Assembly (NCBI GenBank): GCA_040882565.1
Contig: JBBEAZ010000042.1
Span: 1-64,000 of the forward strand
Direction: 5' to 3'
Length of the DNA stretch: 64,000 nucleotides
Source: CF-162 sp040882565
GTDB lineage: Bacteria; Chloroflexota; Dehalococcoidia; SM23-28-2; RBG-16-64-32
How positions within the stretch are numbered: the stretch's first letter is position 1; the number at the start of each line of letters is the position of its first letter. The translations under genes and the position numbers were made by a program. The notes beneath the pieces are model-generated. The model saw nothing but the letters and a program-made list of their open reading frames with translations, had not been told where the DNA came from and did not search any database. Positions 1 through 8,699 of this stretch are shown one piece after another.

Positions 1-2
1 AG

Positions 3-1037
3 GGCGTGATGCTGACGCACCGCAACTGCTACATCAACGCCTACAACTTCATCGCCCATCTCGGCATCCGCCACGACGACGTTGAGCTGTGGACGCTGCC
101 CATGTTCCACGCCAACGGCTGGGGCGGCCCCTTCGCGCTGACGGCGATGGGCGCGACTCACGTCGTCCTCCGCGCGGTCAGCGGGCCGGACATCTTCCGC
201 CTGATCGAGCAAGAGGGCGTGACCTTCGCCTGCATGGCGCCGGCCGTTCTCAGCACGATCCTCAACTACCCCGACAAGGCGCAGCACAACATCCGCACGC
301 GGCCCCGCTTCACGGTCGCCGGCGCGCCGCCGCCGGCCGCGTTCATCGAGGGGCTAGAGAAGGAGTTGGGCTGGCAGTTCATCCAGATCTACGGACTGAC
401 GGAGACCGCGCCAATCCTGACAGTTTCGACACCGGACTTCCACACGCCGGTGGAAGACTTCGCCCGCCGCGCCCGCGCCGGCGTGGAGGTGATCGGCGTC
501 GATATCCAGGTCCTCGACGACTCAGGGAACCCGGCGCCGCAGGACAACACAACCGTCGGCGAAGTGTGCGCGCGCTCCAACGTCATCTTCAAGGGCTACT
601 GGGAGCAACCGGCGGAGACCGACGCCGCCATCTACGGCGGTTACTTCCACACCGGCGACCTGGCCGTCTGGGACGAGCACGCCAACATCCACATCGTCGA
701 CCGCAAGAAGGACGTGATCATCTCCGGCGGCGAGAACATCAGCTCGCCCGAGGTCGAGGACGCTCTCTACAAACACCCCGCTGTCCTCGAGTGCGCCGTC
801 ATCGGCGTGCCTAGCGAGAAGTGGGGCGAGACTCCGAAAGCGCTGATCGTCTTGCGCGAGGGCGTCAGCACGACCGAGGACGAGGTGATCGCCTTCACCC
901 GCGAGCACCTGGCGCATTTCAAGTGTCCGACCTCCGTCGAGTTCGTCGACACGCTGCCGCGCACGGCCACCGGCAAGTTACAGAAGTTCGTGATCCGCGA
1001 GGCGTACTGGAAGGGCGCCGAACGCCGCGTCGGCTAG
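3..1037 (+). CDS. Acyl-CoA synthetase (AMP-binding), 5' end cut by window
   Basis: The frame is open from base 3 and its first residues, GVMLTHRN, are the tail of the AMP-binding signature, so the N-terminal part lies upstream of the window. The remainder is an ANL-superfamily acyl-CoA synthetase, a cytosolic enzyme forming acyl-AMP and then acyl-CoA. Visible motifs are YGLTE, YFHTGDL, the DRKKD hinge, and TATGKLQK with the catalytic lysine near the C-terminus. The overall look is FadD-like (fatty or aryl acid), but the substrate cannot be read from sequence. Its stop overlaps the converging arylamine N-acetyltransferase gene by 4 nt. Many CoA-ester genes nearby fit a role in acid activation. 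Confidence 0.93.
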   Translation, partial: GVMLTHRNCYINAYNFIAHLGIRHDDVELWTLPMFHANGWGGPFALTAMGATHVVLRAVSGPDIFRLIEQEGVTFACMAPAVLSTILNYPDKAQHNIRTRPRFTVAGAPPPAAFIEGLEKELGWQFIQIYGLTETAPILTVSTPDFHTPVEDFARRARAGVEVIGVDIQVLDDSGNPAPQDNTTVGEVCARSNVIFKGYWEQPAETDAAIYGGYFHTGDLAVWDEHANIHIVDRKKDVIISGGENISSPEVEDALYKHPAVLECAVIGVPSEKWGETPKALIVLREGVSTTEDEVIAFTREHLAHFKCPTSVEFVDTLPRTATGKLQKFVIREAYWKGAERRVG

Positions 1038-1777
1038 TCGGGCTCGACTCCGAAGTGTTCGCGAATAACTTGCGCAGCTTCCACGGAAGTCACCTCGCGC
1101 TCCTCACGGGTCACGCCGTTGAAAGTGATTAGCCGACCACGAGCCAGAGTAGTACGGCCCGTTGGCGTCGCGAGTGAAACGACGTCGCCCAGGGTAAAAC
1201 GTGAGTCCGGCGAAGTCTGCAACCAATCACAGACGGGGTAGAACTCCTCGAACTCGCGGGGCTGCATCGTGAATGTGTACGTTAGCGTCTCGTATCCGGT
1301 CTCCATGCACGTCACAAACCAGTGATCGCCGTCGTTCTCGACGACGTACCGGCGCATCCCGAAAACTTGCTCCCCGCGCTCTTCAAGACGCAACGGTTCG
1401 ATGATTCGCCCGCCGAATCCGACGTCCGCGATCCACGGCTCGTCCAGATGGACGATAAGGACCATGTGAGACATCGGATGGCTTAGGCTCCCTTCACTGA
1501 GTACGCGCGCGCCGATCACGTCCACACGGAAGCCGATTTGGCGGAGGGCTCTGGCAAAGGTGCCGGTCACTTCGAGGCAAAAGCCGCCGCGCCGGCGCGT
1601 CACGATCTTTTCGAAGTTCACCGCCTCGTCCACTGCGATGCGCACGCCACGCGAGATGTCGAGGTTCTCGAACGGCACATTGCAGAAGTGCGCGCGGTGC
1701 ATGCCGCGCAGCGTCTCGAGCGTCGGACTCACCGCGCCGGAATATCCAATGCGGTGCAGATAGGCTCCCAGGTCCAT
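1034..1777 (-). CDS. nat: Arylamine N-acetyltransferase
   Basis: A 247-residue protein of the NAT family, which moves acetyl groups from acetyl-CoA to arylamines, hydrazines or related acceptors by a cysteine ping-pong mechanism in the cytosol. The catalytic triad is visible: Cys67 in RRGGFCLEV, His104 in PMSHMVL and Asp118 in IADVGFG, with spacing normal for the family. FCNVPFENLD near residue 31 is also a family hallmark. The length is slightly short of the usual 260-280 residues but the C-terminal beta region is present. It converges on the acyl-CoA synthetase gene and is divergent from the CoA-transferase gene at 1838, with about 60 nt between them. Confidence 0.93.
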   Translation of the reverse strand: MDLGAYLHRIGYSGAVSPTLETLRGMHRAHFCNVPFENLDISRGVRIAVDEAVNFEKIVTRRRGGFCLEVTGTFARALRQIGFRVDVIGARVLSEGSLSHPMSHMVLIVHLDEPWIADVGFGGRIIEPLRLEERGEQVFGMRRYVVENDGDHWFVTCMETGYETLTYTFTMQPREFEEFYPVCDWLQTSPDSRFTLGDVVSLATPTGRTTLARGRLITFNGVTREEREVTSVEAAQVIREHFGVEPD

Positions 1778-1837
1778 GCTTTGATGCTAGCACCCCGCAA
1801 ACCGGTCGCCTTCTTCTTGTAGTATTGTGGCCTAACC

Positions 1838-3025
1838 ATGCTTGGCCCGCTCGAAGGCATCCGCGTCCTCGATCTGACGATCGCCCAGCAGGGGCCGTAT
1901 GCAACCATGCTCCTCGCCGACATGGGCGCCGAGGTCATCAAGGTCGAGCGTCCGGCCGTGGGCGAGGTCGGCCGCATGCTCGGGATCGACCGCAAGACCG
2001 GGTTCAGCGCCTACTTCCTGGCGATCAACCGCGGCAAGAAGGGCCTGACCGTCGACATCCAGAAGCCCGGCGGACGCGACCTCCTGCTGCGTCTGGCCCG
2101 CGGCTGCGACGTCGTCGCACACAACTTCCGGGGCGGTGTGATGGAGCGCCTGGGCCTTGGCTATGACGCCTTCCGCGAGGCCAACCCGGCGATCATCTAC
2201 GCGCAGGCGACTGCGTTCGGCACCGACGGTCCGATGGCCACCAAGCCCGGGAACGACATCCTCGCGCAGGCCCTCAGCGGCCTGATGAGCGTCTCAGGCG
2301 ACGGCGAAGCGCCCGTCCCTGCCGGCTGCGCCATCGGCGACCACGTCAGCGCGTTGACGATGGCGCTCGGCATCGTCTCGGCGCTCGTGGCCAGGGCGCG
2401 GACAGGTCGCGGACAGCGTGTCGACACCTCACTCCTCGGCAGCATGATGGCGGCACAGTCGTGGGAACTCACCCACTACATGATGACGCGCGAGATGCCT
2501 CCCAAGGCCGGGCGCGGGCACACCCATCTCCTCTGGCAGTGGTACACCTACCGCACAGCTGATGGCTGGATGGCGATCGGCGGCGTCGACCCCAGCCGCT
2601 GGTCGCGCTTCTGCGGCGCGATCCAGCGCCCTGACCTCGAGACCGACGAACGCTTCGACAACCCCGGCAAGCGCATCCGAGTCCGCGACGAACTGAACGC
2701 GCTGCTAGACGAGCACTTCTCGACGCGGAATACGGCAGATTGGATCGAGGCAATGGAGGCGGTCGACATCTTCTGCGCGCCGGTGCTGGACTACGAGCAA
2801 GTCACCTCGCACGAACAGGTCACCGCGAATGGATACACCCTCGAAGTTGACCACCCAAAACTCGGCCCGACACGCGTCGTCCCTTGCCCTATCGCCTTCG
2901 GCGATACGCCAGCTTCATCGACGGATCCCGAGCCCGCTCTGGGCGAGCATTCGGACGCAGTGCTACGCGACTCTGGCTTCAGTGACGAGGAGATCGCGGA
3001 CTTGCGCCGCAGCGGCGTCGTCTAG
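1838..3025 (+). CDS. Family III CoA-transferase (CaiB/BaiF)
   Basis: A 395-residue CaiB/BaiF-family enzyme that moves CoA between carboxylic acids through an aspartyl-CoA intermediate. The N-terminal Rossmann part (GIRVLDLT, LLADMGAEVIKVE) and the RTGRGQRVDTSL segment are typical. The position of the catalytic Asp of formyl-CoA transferase corresponds to Asp168 in AIGDHVSAL, 21 residues before the TGRGQ threonine, so this copy looks competent. Substrates cannot be inferred. The ATG at 1838 is followed directly by the conserved N-terminus. It is the first of three family members in the window. Confidence 0.93.
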   Translation: MLGPLEGIRVLDLTIAQQGPYATMLLADMGAEVIKVERPAVGEVGRMLGIDRKTGFSAYFLAINRGKKGLTVDIQKPGGRDLLLRLARGCDVVAHNFRGGVMERLGLGYDAFREANPAIIYAQATAFGTDGPMATKPGNDILAQALSGLMSVSGDGEAPVPAGCAIGDHVSALTMALGIVSALVARARTGRGQRVDTSLLGSMMAAQSWELTHYMMTREMPPKAGRGHTHLLWQWYTYRTADGWMAIGGVDPSRWSRFCGAIQRPDLETDERFDNPGKRIRVRDELNALLDEHFSTRNTADWIEAMEAVDIFCAPVLDYEQVTSHEQVTANGYTLEVDHPKLGPTRVVPCPIAFGDTPASSTDPEPALGEHSDAVLRDSGFSDEEIADLRRSGVV

Positions 3026-3048
3026 GCGTTTCCCTTAAGAAACAGGCA

Positions 3049-3077
3049 GGCCCACCAAGCACCCCCGCTGGTGGGCC
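3049..3077 (+). terminator. Hairpin after CoA-transferase gene
   Basis: GGCCCACCA (3049-3057) pairs with TGGTGGGCC (3069-3077) in a perfect 9-bp GC-rich stem, 24 nt after the stop at 3025. The U-tract after the stem on the plus strand is poor, so this is a plausible but not classical intrinsic terminator. Confidence 0.4.
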
Positions 3078-3176
3078 CATTAGCTCGGGTTCGTCGGATG
3101 ACTCTAATGCCGCCTTGAGCCACCAAGCGCACACCCCCGCGCTTCGCCTAAGTGGTAATTATGGCAAGCCAAATCG

Positions 3177-3204
3177 ATTCGTCAATACCCCTGGATTGAC
3201 GAAT
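3177..3204. other. Perfect 10-bp inverted repeat
   Basis: ATTCGTCAAT (3177-3186) and ATTGACGAAT (3195-3204) are exact reverse complements around an 8-nt loop. The element lies in an AT-richer gap (3026-3299), downstream of the stop of the minus-strand zinc-ribbon gene. It could be the terminator of that gene (a short T run follows on the minus strand) or a protein-binding operator. The rest of the gap shows no gene. Confidence 0.5.
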
Positions 3205-3299
3205 TTCTTCAGTGATCACGTATTGAAGAACAAGAACACCGCACGCCCGGTATGGGCGTCCAATGTGAGGTTCGATTCTATTCTGTTGTTACGAGACGT

Positions 3300-3632
3300 T
3301 TACCAGCGTCCACCGCCGCCGCCGGAACTGGCCGGCTTGACCTTGGAGAAGCAGTCGCTGCAATAGACCGGGCGGTCCTGCCGCGGCTCGAATGGGAGAC
3401 TTGCCTCGTTGCCGCAGCTGTCGCAGGTGGCGGTGTACATCTGGCGCTCGCCGCGGAACCCGCCGCCACCGCCACCGTACCCACCACCACCGGAACGGCG
3501 GGCGGCCCGGCAGTTGGGGCAGCGCTTCGGCTCCTGGTAACCCTTCTTAGCGTGAAATTCCTGGTCGTCTGCTGTGAATGTGAAGTCGTTTCCGCACTCG
3601 ACGCACTTCAGACTTCGGTCTTCGAAAGCCAC
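3300..3632 (-). CDS. Small zinc-ribbon protein with Gly-rich linker
   Basis: A 110-residue protein with two Cys-pair modules. The first is an N-terminal CVECG...CPNC zinc ribbon (Cys pairs around residues 10 and 35). After a glycine-rich GGGGYGGGGGG linker comes a second CDSCG...YCSDC ribbon near the C-terminus. The tail is again glycine-rich. The start is taken as GTG at 3632 because a strong AAGGAGGA Shine-Dalgarno (3640-3647 on the complement) sits 7 nt upstream; the frame stays open further upstream but has no RBS. Such proteins are common in Chloroflexota and probably bind zinc and perhaps RNA or ribosomes; no function is proven. Confidence 0.85.
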   Translation of the reverse strand: MAFEDRSLKCVECGNDFTFTADDQEFHAKKGYQEPKRCPNCRAARRSGGGGYGGGGGGFRGERQMYTATCDSCGNEASLPFEPRQDRPVYCSDCFSKVKPASSGGGGGRW

Positions 3633-3822
3633 TCGATGGTCCTCCTTGTGTGACTCGGTTATCGTCCGGATCATCGAGCGGTGCCGTTCTGGTCCGTCGC
3701 GCGGGACTCTAACCATTTGCCGCGGTAAAACCCGCGTCCTGAGTTTGCCTCATGGTAACACCGCCCAGAAACAGATGGAAAGCGGCAATGTCGCGAATTC
3801 CGACCCGCAACGCATTTGTAAT

Positions 3823-4350
3823 CTAAGCGCGACGCGCGTTTGGAAAACGCTGCCGCGCCATGCAGCCGGGCTTCATCGCCGGGTTGCCATCGTCAGCCGG
3901 CGCCACTTGGACCGGCTCGACGCCCAGGTACGCGGCGATGCGAACACTCAGCTCGTTGATGTCTTCCTTGGCGAAGCCCTCAGACGAGTACTCGATCCGT
4001 CCGTCGGGCCCGACCAGGTAGAACGTCGGCGTGGACGGCGGGTCATACAGCTTCGAAACGTCGAGGCCCTCCGCATCCAGCAGCACCGGGTACGTTATGC
4101 CGAAGCGATCGCGGTACGCCGCAGCCGCCGCCGGTTCGTCCTGGCAGACCGCCCACATCTGCCAGCCCTCCGCGCAAGTCTCGCGTAACCGGTTGAAGTA
4201 CGGGAACGCCACGTCGCAGGTCGCGCACTTCACCCGCAAAAAGACGACAACGAGCGGCTCAGCGTTCAGGTCACGCGGGAGCGAATACTCCTGACCGTCT
4301 AGCCCGAGCAGCGTGAAATGCGGCGCAAGCTGTCCACTATCGATCTGCAT
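3823..4350 (-). CDS. Redoxin / AhpC-TSA-like thioredoxin-fold protein
   Basis: A 175-residue thioredoxin-fold protein. The N-terminus (QLAPHFTLLGLDGQEYSL) and FYLVGPDGRIEY are typical of the AhpC/TSA-redoxin family, and the active site reads KCATCDVAFP, a CxxC pair rather than a single peroxidatic Cys. It may reduce disulfides or peroxides in the cytosol; no signal peptide is seen. It lies 9 nt downstream of the LLM oxidoreductase gene on the same strand, so the two are likely co-transcribed. The last 15 or so residues, with an extra Cys, extend past the fold. Confidence 0.85.
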   Translation of the reverse strand: MQIDSGQLAPHFTLLGLDGQEYSLPRDLNAEPLVVVFLRVKCATCDVAFPYFNRLRETCAEGWQMWAVCQDEPAAAAAYRDRFGITYPVLLDAEGLDVSKLYDPPSTPTFYLVGPDGRIEYSSEGFAKEDINELSVRIAAYLGVEPVQVAPADDGNPAMKPGCMARQRFPNARRA

Positions 4351-4359
4351 GGACTCAGC

Positions 4360-5367
4360 CTACTCCGCGAACGCCTCGATCAGCGACCGCCGGTAGCGGT
4401 CAGTCTCCGCTGGATCGATCAACTGGTCCGGCGCCGAGAGGCAGACCGTGTCGGCCAGCTCCAGGTACGGCGCGACCTTCGCCCGCACGGTGTCGGCGTC
4501 TCCCGCGGCGGCGAACGTGTCGATCATCTCGTCGCTGACCGCCGCAGCGGCGCCGTTCGTGTCGCCGCGCGCAAGGCACTCTTGGATCGTGCGCACCTCG
4601 CGCGGGAACGGCGCGAAGAGAGGCTCGTAAGTCTGCACCGTCGCGTAGAACGCGATCGTCGCAGCCGCCGCCCGGCGCGCTCGCGACACGTCGGCGTCGA
4701 CCGCGCAACAAACGCCCAGACACAGCTCGAAGCGCTCGCGTCCCCTGCCCGCCTGCTGCAACCCGCGCACGAGCGCAGGCACAACCACATCGCGCGTCCA
4801 CCGCAGCGAGTAGATCGGGTGCCCCAGCAGCCCATCGGCCACTTCCGCGGCAGTCCGGATCATCCCTTCGCGGACGCCCGCCAGGTAAATCGGGATCGTC
4901 TCGCGCACGGGCGCCAGCGGCCGCCGCCAGCCCTGGATGTCGAGGTCATAGAACTGGCCCGAGAACTTGATCGGCTCGCCGCGGTGCGCCTGCTCCGTGA
5001 TCATGCGGATCACCTGCACCACTTCGCGGATGTGCGGCGTCGGCTTCCCGTATGCCACACCGTGCCAGCGCTCGTTGAAGCGCTTGAGCCCCGTCCCCAG
5101 CCCCAGCACGAAACGCCCGCCAGACATCGCATCGAGGTCCAGCGCCGCCAACGCCGACACCCACGGGCTGCGCACGAACGCCAGCGCGATCGAAGTGCCT
5201 AGCCCGATGCGTGAGGTCGTCGTCGCCGCGGCTGCGAGCGGCGCGAACGGGTCGTGGAACATCTCCGACGTCCAGAGCGCGCGGAACCCTGCGGCCTCGG
5301 CATCGGCCGCCAGCTTCGCCACATCTGCCGCGGGTCCGGCGCCCAGCGCCAGCGAATATCGGCTCAT
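4360..5367 (-). CDS. LLM-class (F420-type) oxidoreductase
   Basis: A 335-residue luciferase-like monooxygenase-family TIM barrel. Family features are the N-terminal AADAEAAGFRALWTSEMF, TSRIGLGTSIALAF, and SGGRFVLGLGTG followed by IREVVQVIRMI, as in coenzyme F420-dependent members. The reaction is probably an F420H2- or FMNH2-dependent redox step, and the substrate is unknown. It is the first gene of a two-gene minus-strand unit with the redoxin, and divergent from the SDR gene at 5435. The 67-nt gap between them should hold both promoters. Confidence 0.88.
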   Translation of the reverse strand: MSRYSLALGAGPAADVAKLAADAEAAGFRALWTSEMFHDPFAPLAAAATTTSRIGLGTSIALAFVRSPWVSALAALDLDAMSGGRFVLGLGTGLKRFNERWHGVAYGKPTPHIREVVQVIRMITEQAHRGEPIKFSGQFYDLDIQGWRRPLAPVRETIPIYLAGVREGMIRTAAEVADGLLGHPIYSLRWTRDVVVPALVRGLQQAGRGRERFELCLGVCCAVDADVSRARRAAAATIAFYATVQTYEPLFAPFPREVRTIQECLARGDTNGAAAAVSDEMIDTFAAAGDADTVRAKVAPYLELADTVCLSAPDQLIDPAETDRYRRSLIEAFAE

Positions 5368-5434
5368 TTTCCCCTCGTGATATAGTCGTGCTCAGCCTAT
5401 CGTAGCCCGTCACGCGCGGCTACCGACGCCTACC

Positions 5435-6445
5435 ATGCAGACTCTCGTCACCGGCGCCACCGGCTTCCTCGGCAGCCACATCGCGGAGCGCCTCGTACAG
5501 CGAGGCGATAACGTCCGCGCGCTCGTCCGCTCATCTAGCCGGACATCCTACCTCAAATCACTCGGCGTTGAGTTGGCATACAGCGACATCACCGACCCTG
5601 ATTCCCTTCCAGCCGCCATGGCGGGCGTCGACGTCGTCTACCACGCCGCAGCAAACGTCAGCGATTGGGGCCCCTGGCACGAATACAAGACGACGACGAT
5701 CGACGGCACGCGGAACATGCTGCGCGCCGCTTCGAGGGTCGGCGTCGGCCGCTTCCTTCACGTCAGCACCGACAACGTCTACCGATACCAGGACCTCGCC
5801 AAAGGCGTCGACGAAAAGACGCCGATGGAGACCTACTTCGGGGCGCACGACTACTACCGCCGCGCCAAGACCGCCGCCGAGAAGATCGCCCGTCACTACC
5901 ACGAATTGGATCGCGTCCCCGTTTCCATCGTCCGTCCCGCGCTCATCCTCGGCGAACGCGACGCGGCGATGATGCCCGGCGCCATCGCCTTCCTCAAGAG
6001 CGCCACCGCCTCCTATATGGGCAGCGGCCAGAACCGGCTCCCTTGCGTCTATGCCGGCGACGTCGCCGACCTCTGCATCCGCGCCGCGAACGAGGCCCAG
6101 CCCGGCGAGGTCTACATCGCCGTGAACGAGGAGTACGTCACCCAGCGCGACCTCTTCGGCGCCATCGCCGAGTTCAAAGGCATCGACACTCCGAAGCGCT
6201 CCGTCCCCTACCGCCTGCTGTACGCCGCCGCCGGTGCATTGGAACTCGTGGCGCTCCTGCGCGCCGGCGGTCGTCGACCAGACGTCACACGCTATGGCGT
6301 CTCTCTGTTCGGCGCGACGTTCATCGAGGACAACACGAAAGCGCGGACACAGCTCGGCTGGGAGCCGCAGGTCAGCATGAGAGAGGCAGTGAGGCGCAGC
6401 GTTGAGTGGGCCCGAGCGCGAAAGTCTCAGCCGGTTAGCAGCTGA
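5435..6445 (+). CDS. NAD(P)-dependent epimerase/dehydratase-type SDR
   Basis: A 336-residue extended short-chain dehydrogenase. The nucleotide-binding motif TGATGFLGSH occupies residues 6-15, HAAANVSDWG follows near residue 70, the HVSTDNVY serine/threonine lies near residue 111, and the catalytic YxxxK is Tyr141-Lys145 (YRRAK). It resembles the 3-beta-hydroxysteroid dehydrogenase / dihydroflavonol reductase branch, acting on a sugar, sterol or polyketide-like alcohol in the cytosol. Its 3' end overlaps the next gene by 44 nt, which suggests translational coupling. Confidence 0.9.
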   Translation: MQTLVTGATGFLGSHIAERLVQRGDNVRALVRSSSRTSYLKSLGVELAYSDITDPDSLPAAMAGVDVVYHAAANVSDWGPWHEYKTTTIDGTRNMLRAASRVGVGRFLHVSTDNVYRYQDLAKGVDEKTPMETYFGAHDYYRRAKTAAEKIARHYHELDRVPVSIVRPALILGERDAAMMPGAIAFLKSATASYMGSGQNRLPCVYAGDVADLCIRAANEAQPGEVYIAVNEEYVTQRDLFGAIAEFKGIDTPKRSVPYRLLYAAAGALELVALLRAGGRRPDVTRYGVSLFGATFIEDNTKARTQLGWEPQVSMREAVRRSVEWARARKSQPVSS

Positions 6446-6893
6446 CGCCGTCGCCGCGCTCAAGGCCCGCGGCTTCACGATCGCGACCGCCGAGGCCACG
6501 ACCGGCGGCCTGATCGGTCACCTGCTCACCGAAGTCCCCGGCAGTTCCGCAGTCTTCGTCGGCGGCGTCGCGCCTTACTGGAACAACCTCAAGGAAGCGA
6601 TCGGCGTGCCCGCCGCCGTCCTGCGTGACCACGGCGCCGTCAGCGCCGAAGTGGCGGAAGCGCTCGCCCGGGCCGTCCGCGATTGGTCCGGCGCCAGGAT
6701 CGGCCTCGCCGAGACGGGGATCGCTGGTCCCGGCGGCGGCTCCGAAGGCCGTCCGGCGGGCCTCTTCTACATCGCACTGGCAACGGAGGCAGGCGTCACG
6801 AGCGAACGGCACGAGTTTCCGCACGACCGCGCCGGCAACCGTTGCGCCTGCGCCGAGGCGGCGCTGCGTATACTCACGAACGCACTCGTTTGA
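6402..6893 (+). CDS. pncC: CinA C-terminal family (nicotinamide-nucleotide amidase)
   Basis: A 163-residue single-domain CinA-C protein. The family deamidates nicotinamide mononucleotide in pyridine nucleotide recycling. Typical segments are ATAEATTGGLIGHLLTEVPG, with Ala-Thr where ESCTGG is usual, then HGAVSAEVAEALA and GIAGPGGGSEGRPAGL. The ESC-to-EAT change puts Thr next to the usual catalytic Ser position, so activity should be tested. The start appears to be TTG at 6402, inside the upstream SDR gene; no strong RBS is seen and coupling to the preceding gene is likely. Confidence 0.85.
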   Translation: MSGPERESLSRLAADAVAALKARGFTIATAEATTGGLIGHLLTEVPGSSAVFVGGVAPYWNNLKEAIGVPAAVLRDHGAVSAEVAEALARAVRDWSGARIGLAETGIAGPGGGSEGRPAGLFYIALATEAGVTSERHEFPHDRAGNRCACAEAALRILTNALV

Positions 6894-6948
6894 CGAACGC
6901 GCGGCGAGGGCGCAAAATCTGGCCAGCCTTACTCTGAAGGAGGAGTTC

Positions 6949-7272
6949 ATGCCTGCATACATGTACCGCGTCGGTTACACCTCAGATTCCTGGGCCGAGC
7001 AGATCAAAAAGCCTACCGACCGTCAGAAGTCACTGACTCCCATCGTGAGGGGCTTGGGAGGCCGCATCCTGTCGTTCTATTACGCGTTCGGTAAGGACGA
7101 TGTGATACTGATCGCCCAGATGCCCGATAACAAGGCCGCCGCCGGGCTCGCCATCGCCGCTGCCGCCGGCGGCGCCGTGTCCCACATCACCACTACACCG
7201 CTGATGACGGTCGCCGAAGCGATGGGAGCGATGCGGCAGGGCAAGCGAGCGCGCTACACGCCACCCGCCTAG
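6949..7272 (+). CDS. GYD-domain protein
   Basis: A 107-residue protein of the GYD family, small alpha-beta barrel-like proteins of unknown function. Characteristic stretches are YRVGYTSDSWAEQIKKP, FGKDDVILIAQMPDNKAA and ISHITTTPLMTVAEA-like text near the C-terminus. The start at ATG 6949 is set by an AAGGAGGA Shine-Dalgarno 5 nt upstream (from about 6937). It ends with a 4-nt overlap with the converging gene at 7269. It is probably a dimeric ligand-binding or heme/polyketide-type small enzyme, but no function can be assigned. Confidence 0.87.
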   Translation: MPAYMYRVGYTSDSWAEQIKKPTDRQKSLTPIVRGLGGRILSFYYAFGKDDVILIAQMPDNKAAAGLAIAAAAGGAVSHITTTPLMTVAEAMGAMRQGKRARYTPPA

Positions 7273-8195
7273 GCGGTCTTAGCCCACGGCAACAGCCGGT
7301 CCTGCGCCTGGATCAGCGGCTTGACGATCCCGTCTGTCACGAGACAGACGAAGTCGAGGCCGCTGTACGACGCCGGGTCGTAGCCCCGTAGCGCCGTCGT
7401 CGCGCCTTCCTGCTCGATGCGCGGATAATGGCCGATCACGAGCAGCGCGCGCACGTCTGCCTTCGCCTCGTGCAGCCGCGGCACCGCCTCCGCGAGCAGT
7501 CGCCGGAAGTTCCGCCGCACCGCCAGGCCCAGGTCGTCCGTCGCCGCCCGCGGCAGGCCAACGATCGTCACCCCGCCGTCGCCCGATAGCCGCTGCAGCG
7601 TCCACGCTTCGATCGTCTCGACCTCGCGCACATCGCCGTCGGTCATCTCGCCGGCCACAGCGACAATCTCGTCGATCAGCTTCTCGAGGTGGTCATCCGA
7701 CTCCGGGAGCCGGTGCAGTGCCGTCGAGTCGAGGTCGAAGGAGCCCTGGACCCGGCCCGTGAAGCGGGCCCAGTGCTGGTTCATCCCGCCCGTCGCCGAG
7801 ACGACTCCGCCGCTGTTCGTGTTCTTCCGCAACAGCAACCGGATCGGCAGCGGCACGTACGCACGCTCGTGCGGCCCGAGCTTCACCGCCGCCTGCCTCA
7901 CCCGCTCCGCAAACTCGCTCGCCTCCGGCTCGTCCACCGGAATCGCCGCACCCGCCGGCACCCACAGCGCGACCCGCGCCGGCAACCCATCCGCAATCTG
8001 CGCCTCCAGCCGCTCCCGCCCCGCATCCCACCGCGCGTCCTCGTACGGCACCAACGACCGCGTGGCCGTCGCTAGTGTGTACAAGCCGTCGCTCGCGATC
8101 GCTATCTCGTCGCCCTCGCTCGGCACAAAGCCGCGTCCGTACTTCTCACGCAGCCAGTACAGGAACAGGTCGAGGGCGACGTCGGATTCAGACAT
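7269..8195 (-). CDS. Conserved-looking protein of unknown function
   Basis: A 308-residue soluble protein without recognised motifs. It begins MSESDVALDLFLYWLREKYG. A central segment reads NQHWARFTGRVQGSFDLD, and the C-terminal part has VRALLVIGHYPRIEQEG and a final LIQAQDRLLPWAK. It has no signal peptide or membrane helix and is acidic and leucine/alanine-rich. The inner ATG at 8195 is preferred because the 13 upstream codons look non-coding and overlap the divergent gene. It converges on the GYD gene with a 4-nt overlap. I do not recognise the family. Confidence 0.7.
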   Translation of the reverse strand: MSESDVALDLFLYWLREKYGRGFVPSEGDEIAIASDGLYTLATATRSLVPYEDARWDAGRERLEAQIADGLPARVALWVPAGAAIPVDEPEASEFAERVRQAAVKLGPHERAYVPLPIRLLLRKNTNSGGVVSATGGMNQHWARFTGRVQGSFDLDSTALHRLPESDDHLEKLIDEIVAVAGEMTDGDVREVETIEAWTLQRLSGDGGVTIVGLPRAATDDLGLAVRRNFRRLLAEAVPRLHEAKADVRALLVIGHYPRIEQEGATTALRGYDPASYSGLDFVCLVTDGIVKPLIQAQDRLLPWAKTA

Positions 8196-8222
8196 TGCAA
8201 CCCATGTTATCGTTTGAATGCC

Positions 8223-8618
8223 ATGTGGTCCCATTCCGACGACCGCAGACTACGCAGGCTGAGCGCAGGTGCCCTTGTGGGGATCGCGATATTCATCATG
8301 GCCCTGAGTTTCGCGCATTGGGGAGACGATGAGGTTCGATCAGAGGCACCGCTCGCCAAGTCCTGCGTGTCAGCACAAGCGTTGGCCGAAATGGACGCGT
8401 GCCATAGGGATCAACGAGTGCGCGACACGGTATCGATCGACCACTTCGTGGAGTTACAGCGCCGCCTCGCACAATGGCCGCCGGCCCACACATGCGTCAA
8501 TGACGATCCCTATGGAAATCCAGAAGTCGAACCCTGCGTGGACATCGATGACATCTGGCGGGCGTTAGAGGATGCACAGTTGCCCGGACCTATCTCCACC
8601 AGCGCCCCCACGCCTTGA
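8223..8618 (+). CDS. Small membrane-anchored or secreted protein, unknown
   Basis: A 131-residue protein with an arginine-rich N-terminus (DDRRLRRLSAG), one hydrophobic segment at about residues 16-31 (ALVGIAIFIMALSFA), and an extracytoplasmic part holding four cysteines (CVSAQAL, MDACH, TCVNDDPYGN, EPCVDIDD) that could form two disulfides. It ends in a Ser/Thr/Pro-rich tail. The ATG at 8223 is chosen; a TTG at 8214 is in frame. The family is not recognised. It is divergent from the 7269-8195 gene with only 27 nt between starts. Confidence 0.55.
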   Translation: MWSHSDDRRLRRLSAGALVGIAIFIMALSFAHWGDDEVRSEAPLAKSCVSAQALAEMDACHRDQRVRDTVSIDHFVELQRRLAQWPPAHTCVNDDPYGNPEVEPCVDIDDIWRALEDAQLPGPISTSAPTP

Positions 8619-8699
8619 CTGCGGCGCTGACTGTAGCCGGTTCTGGCCACTCCGCAGTCTCTTGTTTGCCTGTTTGCTGATTGCCTGCTTGGGCGCAGC

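Noticed and set aside
3262..3290. tRNA-like GGTTCGATTCT segment
   Set aside because: Resembles a T-arm loop but has no matching acceptor, D or anticodon arms around it. No tRNA was found anywhere in the window.
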